Source of the DNA: Sphingomonas sp. PP-CC-1A-547
GTDB lineage: Bacteria; Pseudomonadota; Alphaproteobacteria; Sphingomonadales; Sphingomonadaceae
Assembly: GCF_003610375.1 (NCBI RefSeq)
Contig: NZ_RAPZ01000011.1
Coordinates: 744,001 to 808,000 of the forward strand
DNA: 64,000 nt
Direction of reading: 5' to 3'
Below are positions 9,918 through 18,763 of the stretch, in pieces. The notes below the pieces were generated by a model, which worked only from the letters and a program-made list of their open reading frames with translations, made no database searches and was not told the DNA's origin. Made by a program: the position numbers and the translations under genes. The stretch's first letter is position 1, and the number at the start of each line of letters is the position of its first letter.

Positions 9918-10895
9918 TCACTGACGCAGCGACGCGACGATCCCGGCCATTTCGAAGACGGTCGCCTGCGCGTCCAGCGACAGTCCAACCGCCGCGCCGG
10001 CGAGATCGCGCGCAGCCGCATGGGCATCGAGCGCGGTACGCAAAGCGGGTCCGGATCGCGTGCGCGCCTGGTCGGCGACAAAGGCTTGCGCGCGGTCCAG
10101 GAACGCCTCGTATCGCGGTTGCGACGTCTTGCTCCCCAGCGCTTTTGCCAATTTGAGGCGGCGGCCATTGTCGCGGTCACCATCACTCGCGATATCGGCA
10201 AGCGCGCTGTCGATGCCGGCGATGTCCAGGCCGGCATAGCGTAGCGCCCTGCCCGGCGCCCCGTCGCTGGCACGGACAAGCGCGGCGACCTCTTCGTCAT
10301 CCGCTTCGGGGCGGAGTGCGCGGATCGCCTTCGTCACCTCGTCTTGACTCAGTGCTTCGAACCGCAGCAGTCGGCACCGTGAGCGGATCGTCGGCAACAA
10401 TCGCCCGGGGGCGTGGCTGACGAGCAGGAAGATCGTTCCGGCGGGCGGTTCCTCGAGGTTCTTGAGCAACGCATTGGCACCGCCGCGTTCGAGATCGTCG
10501 ATCGCATCGATCACTACCACGCGGCGCGCACTCATCGACGGCGTCGTCGCGAACAGCGGCTGGAGCGTGCGGACCTGTGCGATGGTGATGCTCCGCGCGA
10601 GGTCCAGGTCGGGTTTCTCAGGATCCTTCGGAAGGCGCGCGAGCACACGATAGTCCGGGTGAGACCCCGCCTCGATCAACGACCGCGTGCGGTCGCCCTG
10701 CGGTACGTCGAACCCGGCCGGCGTGGCATCGGGATTGGCGCCGTCAGCCAGCATCCGCATCGCCGCCAGCCGCGCGAAACTCGCCTTGCCGACACCTTGC
10801 GGTCCGGTCAGCAGCCAGGCGTGATGCAACGCGCCGCCACGCATCGCCGCAAGGAAAGCGGACTGCGCGGCGGCGTTGCCGAATATCTCAGTCAT
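9918..10895 (-). CDS. holB: DNA polymerase III subunit delta-prime
   Basis: A clamp-loader subunit of 325 residues with an AAA+ N-terminal domain. The nucleotide-binding loop GPQGVGKAS is at residues 31-39. NALLKNLEEPP and the LLPTIRSRC segment (sensor 1/arginine region) match delta-prime proteins. It lies 28 bp downstream of the D,D-carboxypeptidase gene and 79 bp upstream of metG. In related sphingomonads I would expect a thymidylate kinase gene directly before holB, and here there is none. Confidence 0.92.
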   Translation of the reverse strand: MTEIFGNAAAQSAFLAAMRGGALHHAWLLTGPQGVGKASFARLAAMRMLADGANPDATPAGFDVPQGDRTRSLIEAGSHPDYRVLARLPKDPEKPDLDLARSITIAQVRTLQPLFATTPSMSARRVVVIDAIDDLERGGANALLKNLEEPPAGTIFLLVSHAPGRLLPTIRSRCRLLRFEALSQDEVTKAIRALRPEADDEEVAALVRASDGAPGRALRYAGLDIAGIDSALADIASDGDRDNGRRLKLAKALGSKTSQPRYEAFLDRAQAFVADQARTRSGPALRTALDAHAAARDLAGAAVGLSLDAQATVFEMAGIVASLRQ

Positions 10896-10923
10896 GCCCG
10901 TCGCGCGTCCGGGACATGCATCG

Positions 10924-12087
10924 TCATCCGAAGAACCCGGTCAGGCCTGCCCAGGCACGTCCGAAGAACCCGGCTACGGCGACATCCTTGTCTGCGACTA
11001 GCGGCATGCGCTGCTGCAGGCCGTCCGACGTCGTTACGACGAGATCCGCAATGTGCTGGCCGGCTTTGATTGGCGCCTTGATCGGGCCCTCGTACACGAC
11101 CTTGGCGGTGAGGTTCGGCGACGTACCGGCGGGCAGAGTCACGGTCAGCGCCTTGGGCGCGACGAGACCGACCGACGAGGCATCGCCGAGCTGGACCGCT
11201 GCGGTCTCGACCTTCTTGCCCTTGGCGACGATCGGCTTCGACTGCCATGCGCGAAAGCCCCACTCCATGAAGCGCACTGATTCCTCTGCGCGCTGCCCGG
11301 CGCTGGTCAGGCCGGCGACGACCATAACCAAGCGACGCCCGTTTTGCACAGCCGAGCCGGTGAAGCCGTAGCCCGCCTCCTCGGTATGCCCGGTCTTCAA
11401 GCCATCGGCACCGGCGACGCGACCGAGGATCGGATCGCGGTTTGCCTGCGTGATGGCGCTGCCGCCCATCGTCTTGCCCCAGGTGAAGTCGCGCTTCGAA
11501 TAGAACTGCCTGTAGAGGTCTGGATAGTTGTTGATCGTCGCGGCTGCGAGTTCGGCAAGATCATGTGCGGTGACGTAGGTGACGCCGTTGTCGGGCCAAC
11601 CGTTCGCGGTGCCGAAATGGCTGTCCTTGAGGCCGAGTTCGGCTGCCTTGCGGTTCATCCGCTCGGTGAAGGCCTGTTCGGAACCGGAGATCCCTTCGGC
11701 AAGCACGATGCACGCGTCATTACCCGATAGCGTGACGATGCCGTAAAGCAGGTTGGCGACGCTGACGTTCTCACCCGAGGACAGGAACATCGTCGAACCC
11801 GCGGTTGGGCCATGCCATTTGGCCCAGGTCTCGGGGCGCACGGTCATCATCTGGTCGAGCTTCAACTCGCCCTTCTTGACCATGTCGAACGCGACATAGA
11901 CCGTCATCATCTTGGCGAGCGACGCTGGCGGCATGCGGCGGTCGGCATCACGCGAGAACAACACTGCGCCTGAGGACAGGTCTTCCATGTACGCGATCGG
12001 CGCGGCGGTCTGGAACTGCGGCGCAGCGGCGATGGACGGATGCGCCAGCGCGAGGGCGGCAAGCGGTGCGACGATCAGCTTCTTCAT
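10924..12087 (-). CDS. D-alanyl-D-alanine carboxypeptidase (PBP5/DacA-like)
   Basis: Trims the terminal D-Ala from peptidoglycan stem peptides in the periplasm. It has 387 residues with a signal peptide (residues 1-21), the acylation tetrad S56-L-A-K59, the SGN motif at 121-123 and KTG at 231-233. A C-terminal beta domain and an end segment suited to membrane association follow. The frame continues to a TTG at 12117, but the ATG at 12087 begins exactly at the signal peptide and has a GGAAT ribosome site upstream. It lies downstream of rlpA in a cell-wall operon. Confidence 0.92.
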   Translation of the reverse strand: MKKLIVAPLAALALAHPSIAAAPQFQTAAPIAYMEDLSSGAVLFSRDADRRMPPASLAKMMTVYVAFDMVKKGELKLDQMMTVRPETWAKWHGPTAGSTMFLSSGENVSVANLLYGIVTLSGNDACIVLAEGISGSEQAFTERMNRKAAELGLKDSHFGTANGWPDNGVTYVTAHDLAELAAATINNYPDLYRQFYSKRDFTWGKTMGGSAITQANRDPILGRVAGADGLKTGHTEEAGYGFTGSAVQNGRRLVMVVAGLTSAGQRAEESVRFMEWGFRAWQSKPIVAKGKKVETAAVQLGDASSVGLVAPKALTVTLPAGTSPNLTAKVVYEGPIKAPIKAGQHIADLVVTTSDGLQQRMPLVADKDVAVAGFFGRAWAGLTGFFG

Positions 12088-12113
12088 GGGGTATTCCGTG
12101 AGCAAAAGGGAAC

Positions 12114-12845
12114 TCAATCCGTGGGCAGGACCTGGGCATCGCCATAGCCGCGCTCGGCGACCGCGTCACGCGCGCGTTGCAGGCTGATAGCATCTTTGAA
12201 CGGGCCGATGCGGACGCGGTACAGGCCACCGCCTTCGATAACGTCGGCGTCGAGGCGCTTGGCCAAGGCGGCCGCGCGCGCTTCGTTCGAGAAGGTCGCG
12301 ACCTGCAGCAGATACCGACGGCCGGGTACCAGCGTCATCGGCGCACGAGACGGCAGGGTGTCGGTGCTCATCGCGCGGGTATAGGCGGCGGGTTGCAGAG
12401 CGACCGCCTTACCCGCCCGCAGCAGGGAAGCATCCCGCATCGACGGCACGATCGCACGGATACGGACTGTTGCGACCTGATGGCGGTCGGTGCCGAGCAT
12501 GTGCGCCGCGGCACGGGACAGGTCGATCATCCGGTCACGACGACCGGGGCCGCGATCGTTGATGCGGACCAGAATCGACCGGCCGGTCTCGATCGAGGTG
12601 ACTTCGACGAAAGACCCGAGCGGTAGCGTGCGATGCGCCGCGGTCATCGCATCCGGATCGAACGCCTCGCCCGATGCCGTGCGGTTTCCCGACAATTCGT
12701 CGCCGTACCAGCTTGCCGTGCCGGTATCCTGATAGCTGCCGTACAGTCCGCCGCCAGCCGACAGGATCGCGCCACCGCTTTCGCGCGCGTGACCACAGGC
12801 CGCGAGCGCGAACGCCAGGCTTAAGGCCCTAGCGCTCGACCGCAT
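12114..12845 (-). CDS. rlpA: RlpA-family septal ring lytic transglycosylase, lipoprotein
   Basis: Cleaves peptide-free glycan strands at the division septum. The 243-residue protein begins with a lipobox ending in LAAC (lipidated Cys17). A double-psi beta-barrel follows ([12 protein letters not shown], then [15 protein letters not shown]), and the last 75 residues form a SPOR domain that binds denuded glycan. ATG 12845 overlaps the end of mltB by 17 bases. An in-frame ATG at 12872 would add nine residues but spoil the lipoprotein signal. Order mltB, rlpA, dacA-like gene, holB is a common alphaproteobacterial arrangement. Confidence 0.9.
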   Translation of the reverse strand: MRSSARALSLAFALAACGHARESGGAILSAGGGLYGSYQDTGTASWYGDELSGNRTASGEAFDPDAMTAAHRTLPLGSFVEVTSIETGRSILVRINDRGPGRRDRMIDLSRAAAHMLGTDRHQVATVRIRAIVPSMRDASLLRAGKAVALQPAAYTRAMSTDTLPSRAPMTLVPGRRYLLQVATFSNEARAAALAKRLDADVIEGGGLYRVRIGPFKDAISLQRARDAVAERGYGDAQVLPTD

Positions 12846-13875
12846 CGGCCAGCAATCCGACCGACAGCGCATAGAAATTCGAACAATTGTAATCGAGAAT
12901 CACGCGGTAGTTGCTGGTCAACAGATACGCCGTCGCGCCCGGGCCATCCGGTTCGAGCAACGTCGCCATCACCGAACCGTCCAGCGCTCTACCGCTTTGC
13001 GCGCTGACCCCCAGGGCGCGCCACTCGGCTATCGTCCGCCAGCCGCTATGCCGTTCGAACACACGCGGGCAGCGCGGCGAGACGAGGCGGTTGCGGACCT
13101 GCGATCGATCGAACCCGGCGGGCACGTTGACCGCGACACCCCAGGGCTGACCGGCACGCCAGCCTGCGTCGACGAAATAGTTGCCGATCGACGCGAGCGT
13201 ATCGGCGGGGCTGTTCCATATATCCGCGTGGCCATCGCCATCGCCGTCTCGCGCGATCCGCAGATAGATGGATGGCAGGAACTGCGGGTTGCCCATGGCC
13301 CCTGCCCAGCTTCCCTTCAATTGCGACCGCGTCACGCCGCGATCGAGCATCTTCAACCCGGCGATGAACTCGCCCGCGAACAGCGACCTCCGCCGGCCTT
13401 CATAGGCGAGGCTCGCGAGCGACCGCAGGAGATCGAAGTCGCCCGTATAGCTGCCGTAGTTCGTCTCATGGCCCCAGATCGCGACCATGACTGATTCCGG
13501 AACGCCGGTCTGCTGCTCGATCCGCTGCAGCCGATAGCGTTGCGCCTGATAGGTCTGGCGACCGCGAGCGATCCGTGCCGCGTCGACATGTTGCGTCCGA
13601 TACGGCGCGAAGGCGGGTATAGCGCTGGAGTTCGTTGCGCCCGGCTGTGCCCGGTCGAGTTCGATCACGCGGGGGTTGAGCGTCAGCGTCGGAAAGACCG
13701 CATCCGCCGTACGCGCGCTGACACCATCGGCCAGCGCCTGCTGACGCAGTTCGCGCATGTACGACTGAAACCCTGCGTCGTCCTGCGCCGCTGCCGGTCC
13801 GCCGACGGACAGCATTGCGATCGCACCGAAAGCGCCGTTGCGCAGCCAAGTCGCTGCTCGTGTTACCCCACCCAT
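12829..13875 (-). CDS. mltB: Lytic murein transglycosylase B
   Basis: Cuts the glycan strand of peptidoglycan to 1,6-anhydro products. It is 348 residues long with a signal peptide ending in GGPAAA (about residue 30). The transglycosylase catalytic Glu137 lies in WGHETNYG, followed by SLAYEGRRR and the substrate-groove segment [15 protein letters not shown], typical of MltB. There is no lipobox, so it should be a soluble periplasmic form. It heads the minus-strand cell-wall/replication cluster, and its divergent neighbour is astB. Confidence 0.92.
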   Translation of the reverse strand: MGGVTRAATWLRNGAFGAIAMLSVGGPAAAQDDAGFQSYMRELRQQALADGVSARTADAVFPTLTLNPRVIELDRAQPGATNSSAIPAFAPYRTQHVDAARIARGRQTYQAQRYRLQRIEQQTGVPESVMVAIWGHETNYGSYTGDFDLLRSLASLAYEGRRRSLFAGEFIAGLKMLDRGVTRSQLKGSWAGAMGNPQFLPSIYLRIARDGDGDGHADIWNSPADTLASIGNYFVDAGWRAGQPWGVAVNVPAGFDRSQVRNRLVSPRCPRVFERHSGWRTIAEWRALGVSAQSGRALDGSVMATLLEPDGPGATAYLLTSNYRVILDYNCSNFYALSVGLLADAVER

Positions 13876-14132
13876 GCCGAAGGATGTGCCACAGACACCA
13901 GCGGATCGGAACCTCGCACCGTCGCACGGTTGCCACGCACAGGCGCTTGATCGCGTTGAGCGGAAGCGTATCGCGCGAACCCGGCCCGTCGATCGAGACC
14001 GCTGGCGCTGCCCAATTGCTATCCTTCATCGAGCACGACACCTTTTACCCTGTCGGCAATTCCGGCTATCGGCCTGCCATTCGCGGGACGGCGGTGGCGA
14101 ACACCGAGACCGACGGGACGAGGAGTGATGCC
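13876..14132. promoter_or_regulatory. Divergent intergenic region mltB/astB
   Basis: 257 bp hold the promoters of two divergent genes. The plus-strand frame is open through most of it, but the translated sequence looks random and arginine-rich, so it is not coding. No clear operator was seen. Confidence 0.4.
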
Positions 14133-15422
14133 GTGATCGAGGTCAATTTCGATGGAATCGTCGGCCCGACGCATAACTACGCGGGGCTCTCGATCGGCAA
14201 CCGTGCCTCGTCCGCCAACGCCGGTGCGGTGTCCGCCCCGCGTCTTGCCGCGCTTCAGGGCATGGGCAAGATGCGTCGCCTGATGGCGATGGGCCTGAAG
14301 CAAGGCGTCTTCCTGCCGCACGTCAGGCCGCAAGTCGATTGGCTGAGGGCGCTAGGTTTCGCGGGTTGCGATGCGGAAGTCCTGTCGTCCGCGTGGGCTG
14401 CCGACAGAGCGCTCGTCGCCAACGCAATATCGGCGTCGTCGATGTGGACGGCGAATGCGGGCACGGTGTCCCCGGCAACCGACACGGATGACGGCCTATG
14501 CCATATCTCGGTCGCGAACCTGTCGACGATGCCGCACCGCGCGATCGAGGCCGTGCAGACTGAACGACAACTCCGCCTCGCATTCTCGGACGCACGATAT
14601 TTCCAGGTGCATCCCCCCCTGCCCGCCGCATTCGGGGATGAAGGTGCAGCCAACTTCATGCGGCTGGTCTCGCCCGCCGGCGGCGCAGCGGTAGAGATGT
14701 TCGTCTATGGTGAGGGTCAGGCGGGTGGCTTCCCCTCGCGTCAGCACCGCAGCGCGAGCGAGGCGGTCGCACGCCGCCATGGCCTCGACCTCCGCCATAC
14801 GTTGATGGTTCGGCAAAGCGCGGCGGCGATCGCGGCGGGTGCTTTCCATAATGACGTGGTTGCAGTGGCCAACGGTCACGTCCTGTTCGCGCATGAGCAG
14901 GCGTTCGCCGACCCTCGCGCGCTGTACGATGCGGTGACGGTGCTCGTCCCGGACGCGGTGATCGTCGAGGTTCCGGCAGATCGCGTGAGCCTCGACACGG
15001 CGATCCGGACATATCTGTTCAATTCCCAACTGGTCACGATGCCGGATGGGGGAATGACCCTTGTCCTGCCGGCCGAAGCACGTGAGCATGCCGACGTCTG
15101 GACTTGGCTGTCGGAATTGATCGCAGCCGGGGGGCCGATCACCCGACTGCAGATCGTCGACGTCCGCGAATCGATGCGCAACGGCGGCGGTCCCGCGTGT
15201 CTCCGGCTTCGCGTTCAGGTCGATGCGGAAGCGTTTGCGGCGATCGATCGCCGCTTCCTGCTCGATGGTGCGGCCTGTGACCGGATCGAGGCCGTCATTG
15301 CGCGCGAATGGCCCGAAGCGATTGCGCCCGATGATCTGGGTAATCCACATCTTTGGGAGCAGTGTCTCCGTGCCCGCTCGGCCTTGACCACAGCGCTCGG
15401 TTTCAGCCCTGACGAGATCTGA
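14133..15422 (+). CDS. astB: N-succinylarginine dihydrolase
   Basis: Second enzyme of the arginine succinyltransferase (AST) pathway: N2-succinylarginine to N2-succinylornithine, ammonia and CO2, in the cytosol. It has 429 residues against about 447 in E. coli. The N-terminus EVNFDGIVGPTHNYAGLS is diagnostic. The amidinotransferase-fold catalytic residues are present: His239 in FHNDVVAV and Cys356 in GGPACLRL. The start is GTG 14133, seven bases after an AGGAG site; upstream in-frame codons do not look coding. The other ast genes (astA, C, D, E) are not in the window. A strong hairpin follows the stop. Confidence 0.92.
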   Translation: MIEVNFDGIVGPTHNYAGLSIGNRASSANAGAVSAPRLAALQGMGKMRRLMAMGLKQGVFLPHVRPQVDWLRALGFAGCDAEVLSSAWAADRALVANAISASSMWTANAGTVSPATDTDDGLCHISVANLSTMPHRAIEAVQTERQLRLAFSDARYFQVHPPLPAAFGDEGAANFMRLVSPAGGAAVEMFVYGEGQAGGFPSRQHRSASEAVARRHGLDLRHTLMVRQSAAAIAAGAFHNDVVAVANGHVLFAHEQAFADPRALYDAVTVLVPDAVIVEVPADRVSLDTAIRTYLFNSQLVTMPDGGMTLVLPAEAREHADVWTWLSELIAAGGPITRLQIVDVRESMRNGGGPACLRLRVQVDAEAFAAIDRRFLLDGAACDRIEAVIAREWPEAIAPDDLGNPHLWEQCLRARSALTTALGFSPDEI

Positions 15423-15423
15423 T

Positions 15424-15456
15424 CGGTGGCGCACTCTCGCCAGGAGTGCGCCACCG
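15424..15456. terminator. Bidirectional hairpin between astB and a TonB receptor gene
   Basis: A 13-pair perfect stem CGGTGGCGCACTC / GAGTGCGCCACCG with a seven-base loop lies between the convergent stop codons at 15422 and 15476. There is no U-tract, so efficiency on either strand is uncertain. Confidence 0.55.
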
Positions 15457-15475
15457 GATCGCTTGCGGATTCAGA

Positions 15476-18400
15476 CTACATCTTGAAGCGCGCGCCCATC
15501 AGGAACGTGCGGCCGAAGTGGTTGTTTTCGTAGTTCCGGTTCGCGTCGAGATCGGTGTAGCGGCTGCGATAATTGTCGGTGAGGTTCGTTCCCTCCAGCG
15601 AGACCTCGACCGCTGGCGTCAACTTGTAGCGAAGCGAGGCGTCGACGTTCAGGGTCGAATTATACCCCTCGAACAGGTTGCCCGTCGCCGAACTGCCGTC
15701 GATGTACGGGCTGCGATAGCTGACGGACCCGCGCGCGCTGAACTTCTTGTCCTCGTAATAGAGCGTGCCGTTATACGCGCGCTTCGACAGGCCGTAGAGC
15801 GTTGCCGTGCGCGTCGTGTTCGGCAGCGCACCGAGCACGCCACCGGGCGTGGCGACAGCACCTGTCACCGGGTTGAAAGTTGGTCTGGTCACGGCGGTGG
15901 CAGGCCCGCCTTGCGAATAGCCTGCACTCGAATCGACGAACGTCGCATTCGCCAGGAACCCGAAGTTCTTTAAGAACCCGGGGAGGAAGCGGAAGCTGGA
16001 TTGGAGCGAAATCTCCATCCCCTTCAGCGAAGCGCCTTCGCCGTTGACGGGCGCGTTGATCTGCCAGAGCTGTCCCTCCGGTGCTCCTGCCGCGGGCGAG
16101 CTGGCGGGGATCACCGACAGCGGTAGACCCGTCGAAGCGAACGTTCCGCTCCGGGTCTGTGTCACGGTAAAGCTCTCGATATTCTTCTTGAACACTGCGA
16201 CGGAGAAGATCGATTGCGGCGCGAAATACCATTCGGCTGCCAGATCGAACGCGGTCGCGCGGAACGGCTTCAGCAACGGGTTGCCGAACGTCACGCGGTA
16301 GTTGAACCCGTCGACCGAACCACCCGGCGTGAGGCTGCCGAGGCTAGGACGCGTCAGCACCTTGGCGATCGCGCCGCGCAGGATGACCTTCTCGGTCGGG
16401 AACAGCGCGACGTTCATCGCGGGCAGCCAGTCATCGTAGCTCCGACCAACCGTCGCCGGCGTGTTGACGGTGACGCCGCCGACGACCGCGGACGAGATGC
16501 CAGTCGATTTCTGCGCGGTATGGGCATAGCGCATGCCGGCGTTCGCGGCGTAGTTCAGGCCGAACAGGTCGCCCTTGATGTCGAACTCGGCATAGCCCCC
16601 CGTCACCTCTTCGACGACGCTGCGGGTATCGCCGACCAGCACCGTCGGCGTGCGATTGTAGAGCTTGGTATAGGCAGCCGCCGCATCGATGTTCGGCACC
16701 AGGAAGCTCGTGGTCGTCCCCGCGGGCTGCCCAGCCTTGCCGAGATTGAAGATCTCGCCAAGGCTTCCGGCGGGGAAGCCATAGACCGCGGTGGGGCCGA
16801 ACAGCGTGTTGGGCGAGCAGGTGAGCGTGCCGAGCACGACGTCCTTCCCGCCCGCGTTCGGGCAGACCACGGCATCGCGTGAGAAGCCGGCGGTATCGAA
16901 CGAGAAGCGGCGATACATGCCGCCAGCCTTGATCTGGAACCCTTCGGCGACATCCCATTCGGTGCGCAGCTGCGCGGTACGAAACTTGTTGATCGTTTCG
17001 GACGGCCGATCGCGAATTTCCGCCAGTTGGAAGTTTGCCGGATCGGTGACGCTGGTACCGAAAGTAAGCTTCGGCCGCTTCATGTCGGTGTAGTCGTAGC
17101 TATACCCCTGCGCGTCGCGATCATCGAACACGAAGGTCGTCTCGACCGGGATCGTGGCATCCGATTTGGAGAAGCCGCCAAGCAGCGTGAAGCGGAGCTT
17201 GTCCGTCACGTCCTGATCCCAGCTTCCGCCGAGCTGATAGAATTCGGTCTGTGATTTACGCAGATAATGCTCGGTGCGGACCCACGCGTCGTTCAGCGTC
17301 GCCTTGACGAGATTGTTGTTGGCATCGATCGTATAGTTGTTGATGTCGATCGAGCGCTCGTTGGAGCGCAGCAGCACTTCACCCCATTTCTCTTCGCGGG
17401 TTTCCTTGAACCGCGAATACAGGCCGTCGATCGAGACCTTCGTCGATTCGGTCGGCGCCCATTGGATGCTGCCGGTGATACCGAGCCGCTCCCGGTCGTG
17501 ACGGACCGAGCCGTAGCGCGGAATGCGTGGATGGAAAGCGAGCGCGGCCGTGTCGCAAATCGCCGAATTGGTATAGGTGCCCCCGCGGTTCGGTGCGGTG
17601 AAGCACGGCGTTCCCCCTACCGAGTCGAACACGCCTTGCGCCCAGCGAACGCTGTTGTTGCCGAGTTCCAAATTGTTCGTTTTGGTATAAGCCCCCGACA
17701 GCGCCATGCCGAACGTGCCGTCGGCCGATTTCCACGACAGCAGGCCCGCCAGACGCGGTCCGAAATTCTTGCTGAGGTCGTTATAGCTCGCTTGCGCCGA
17801 GCCGACGAGCGTGAAGCCGGTCTTGCCACCCAGCGGATTGCCGGTGTTGAGGTCGACCACCGCGCCGAGCGAACCTTCGTCCAGCGACGCCTCGGCGGTC
17901 TTGTGGACGACGATCGAATTGAACAGCTCGGAGGCGAAGACGTTAAAATCGAACGCACGATCGCGGTTCGAGCTCGCGCCGTCGGTCGACGTAGCGACCG
18001 TCTCCAGGCCGTTGACCCGGACGCGCGTAAACTGCGCACCAAGCCCGCGTACGGTGATCGCGCGGCCCTCGCCTGCGTCGCGCTGGATCGAGATACCGGG
18101 AATACGCTGCAACGACTCAGCCAGGTTCTGGTCGGGAAACTTGGCGATGTCCTCGGCAACGATTGCATCGACCGACGACACCGACTGACGCTTGACGTTG
18201 AGCGCCGCGTCGAGCGAGCGCCGGAAGCCGGTAACGATGATCTCGGCGGTCGGACTGTCGGCGGATACCGTCTCGGGTACGGTTTCGGGCGAGTTTTGCG
18301 ATGCGGTCGTCGCGGCGGGATCCGCCGGTTGCCCCTCAGGGACGACTGCGGTCTGTGCCGGTGACGGATCGACCTGAGCTGGTGTCCCTGGGCTCACGCT

Positions 18401-18526
18401 ATTCGGTATCTGCGCGGCTTGCGCAACTGCGGTTGCCGGCATCGCCAGTGCCAGCACGAGGCTGCCGGCGGAAATCCCGCCAAGCCAGTTCAGTCGCCGA
18501 TCCGTTGCTGCTGTTTGCATGCCCAT
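15476..18526 (-). CDS. TonB-dependent receptor of the uronate/polysaccharide locus
   Basis: An outer-membrane active transporter of 1016 residues, in the size class of the Xanthomonas/Caulobacter-type (TIGR01782-like) receptors that carry plant-derived glycans. A signal peptide ends at PATAVAQ. A proline-rich stretch, a TonB-box-like segment (EIIVTGFRRSL), the plug (about 110-250, with GLGAQFTRVRVNG) and a long 22-strand barrel ending GRTFLMGARFKM follow. ATG 18526 is chosen because it starts the signal peptide and has a GGAGTGGAGC ribosome site; the frame continues to 18619 without coding character. Two copies of the locus operator motif lie in its leader and promoter region, tying it to the LacI regulon. 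Confidence 0.9.
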   Translation of the reverse strand: MGMQTAATDRRLNWLGGISAGSLVLALAMPATAVAQAAQIPNSVSPGTPAQVDPSPAQTAVVPEGQPADPAATTASQNSPETVPETVSADSPTAEIIVTGFRRSLDAALNVKRQSVSSVDAIVAEDIAKFPDQNLAESLQRIPGISIQRDAGEGRAITVRGLGAQFTRVRVNGLETVATSTDGASSNRDRAFDFNVFASELFNSIVVHKTAEASLDEGSLGAVVDLNTGNPLGGKTGFTLVGSAQASYNDLSKNFGPRLAGLLSWKSADGTFGMALSGAYTKTNNLELGNNSVRWAQGVFDSVGGTPCFTAPNRGGTYTNSAICDTAALAFHPRIPRYGSVRHDRERLGITGSIQWAPTESTKVSIDGLYSRFKETREEKWGEVLLRSNERSIDINNYTIDANNNLVKATLNDAWVRTEHYLRKSQTEFYQLGGSWDQDVTDKLRFTLLGGFSKSDATIPVETTFVFDDRDAQGYSYDYTDMKRPKLTFGTSVTDPANFQLAEIRDRPSETINKFRTAQLRTEWDVAEGFQIKAGGMYRRFSFDTAGFSRDAVVCPNAGGKDVVLGTLTCSPNTLFGPTAVYGFPAGSLGEIFNLGKAGQPAGTTTSFLVPNIDAAAAYTKLYNRTPTVLVGDTRSVVEEVTGGYAEFDIKGDLFGLNYAANAGMRYAHTAQKSTGISSAVVGGVTVNTPATVGRSYDDWLPAMNVALFPTEKVILRGAIAKVLTRPSLGSLTPGGSVDGFNYRVTFGNPLLKPFRATAFDLAAEWYFAPQSIFSVAVFKKNIESFTVTQTRSGTFASTGLPLSVIPASSPAAGAPEGQLWQINAPVNGEGASLKGMEISLQSSFRFLPGFLKNFGFLANATFVDSSAGYSQGGPATAVTRPTFNPVTGAVATPGGVLGALPNTTRTATLYGLSKRAYNGTLYYEDKKFSARGSVSYRSPYIDGSSATGNLFEGYNSTLNVDASLRYKLTPAVEVSLEGTNLTDNYRSRYTDLDANRNYENNHFGRTFLMGARFKM

Positions 18527-18555
18527 TGCTCCACTCCCCGTCGGGTCAACATCGA

Positions 18556-18568
18556 TGACACCGGTTGC
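18556..18568 (+). promoter_or_regulatory. Operator-like site A, TonB receptor leader
   Basis: TGACACCGGTTGC, 30 bases upstream of the receptor start codon. It shares ten or more core bases with three other sites of this locus and has the ACCGGT centre expected of a LacI-family operator. It is more divergent at its 3' end than the other copies. Confidence 0.5.
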
Positions 18569-18705
18569 GACGTCGGCTGCTTGCCGCGTCGCAACCGCCC
18601 TGATGATCTTGGGGAACAAGACCCGTTACTTTCGAACGGGTGCATCTCATCCTCTCCTGAACAGCCAGTTGTTGCTGGTCCGCTCCCGGTTCCTGTCTAT
18701 GCTTA

Positions 18706-18719
18706 GGTAACCGGTGTCA
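18706..18719 (-). promoter_or_regulatory. Operator-like site B, TonB receptor promoter region
   Basis: Reads TGACACCGGTTACC on the minus strand, identical over 14 bases to the site in front of uxaC. It lies 180 bases upstream of the receptor start, just after the end of the carboxylesterase gene, where the receptor promoter is expected. Confidence 0.65.
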
Positions 18720-18763
18720 GGACAATGTCGCACGATGGTTTACGTGTCAACATGCGCCTGAGA

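Noticed and set aside
12088..12117. TTG start for the D,D-carboxypeptidase at 12117
   Set aside because: It would add ten residues before a complete signal peptide; ATG 12087 is the better start.
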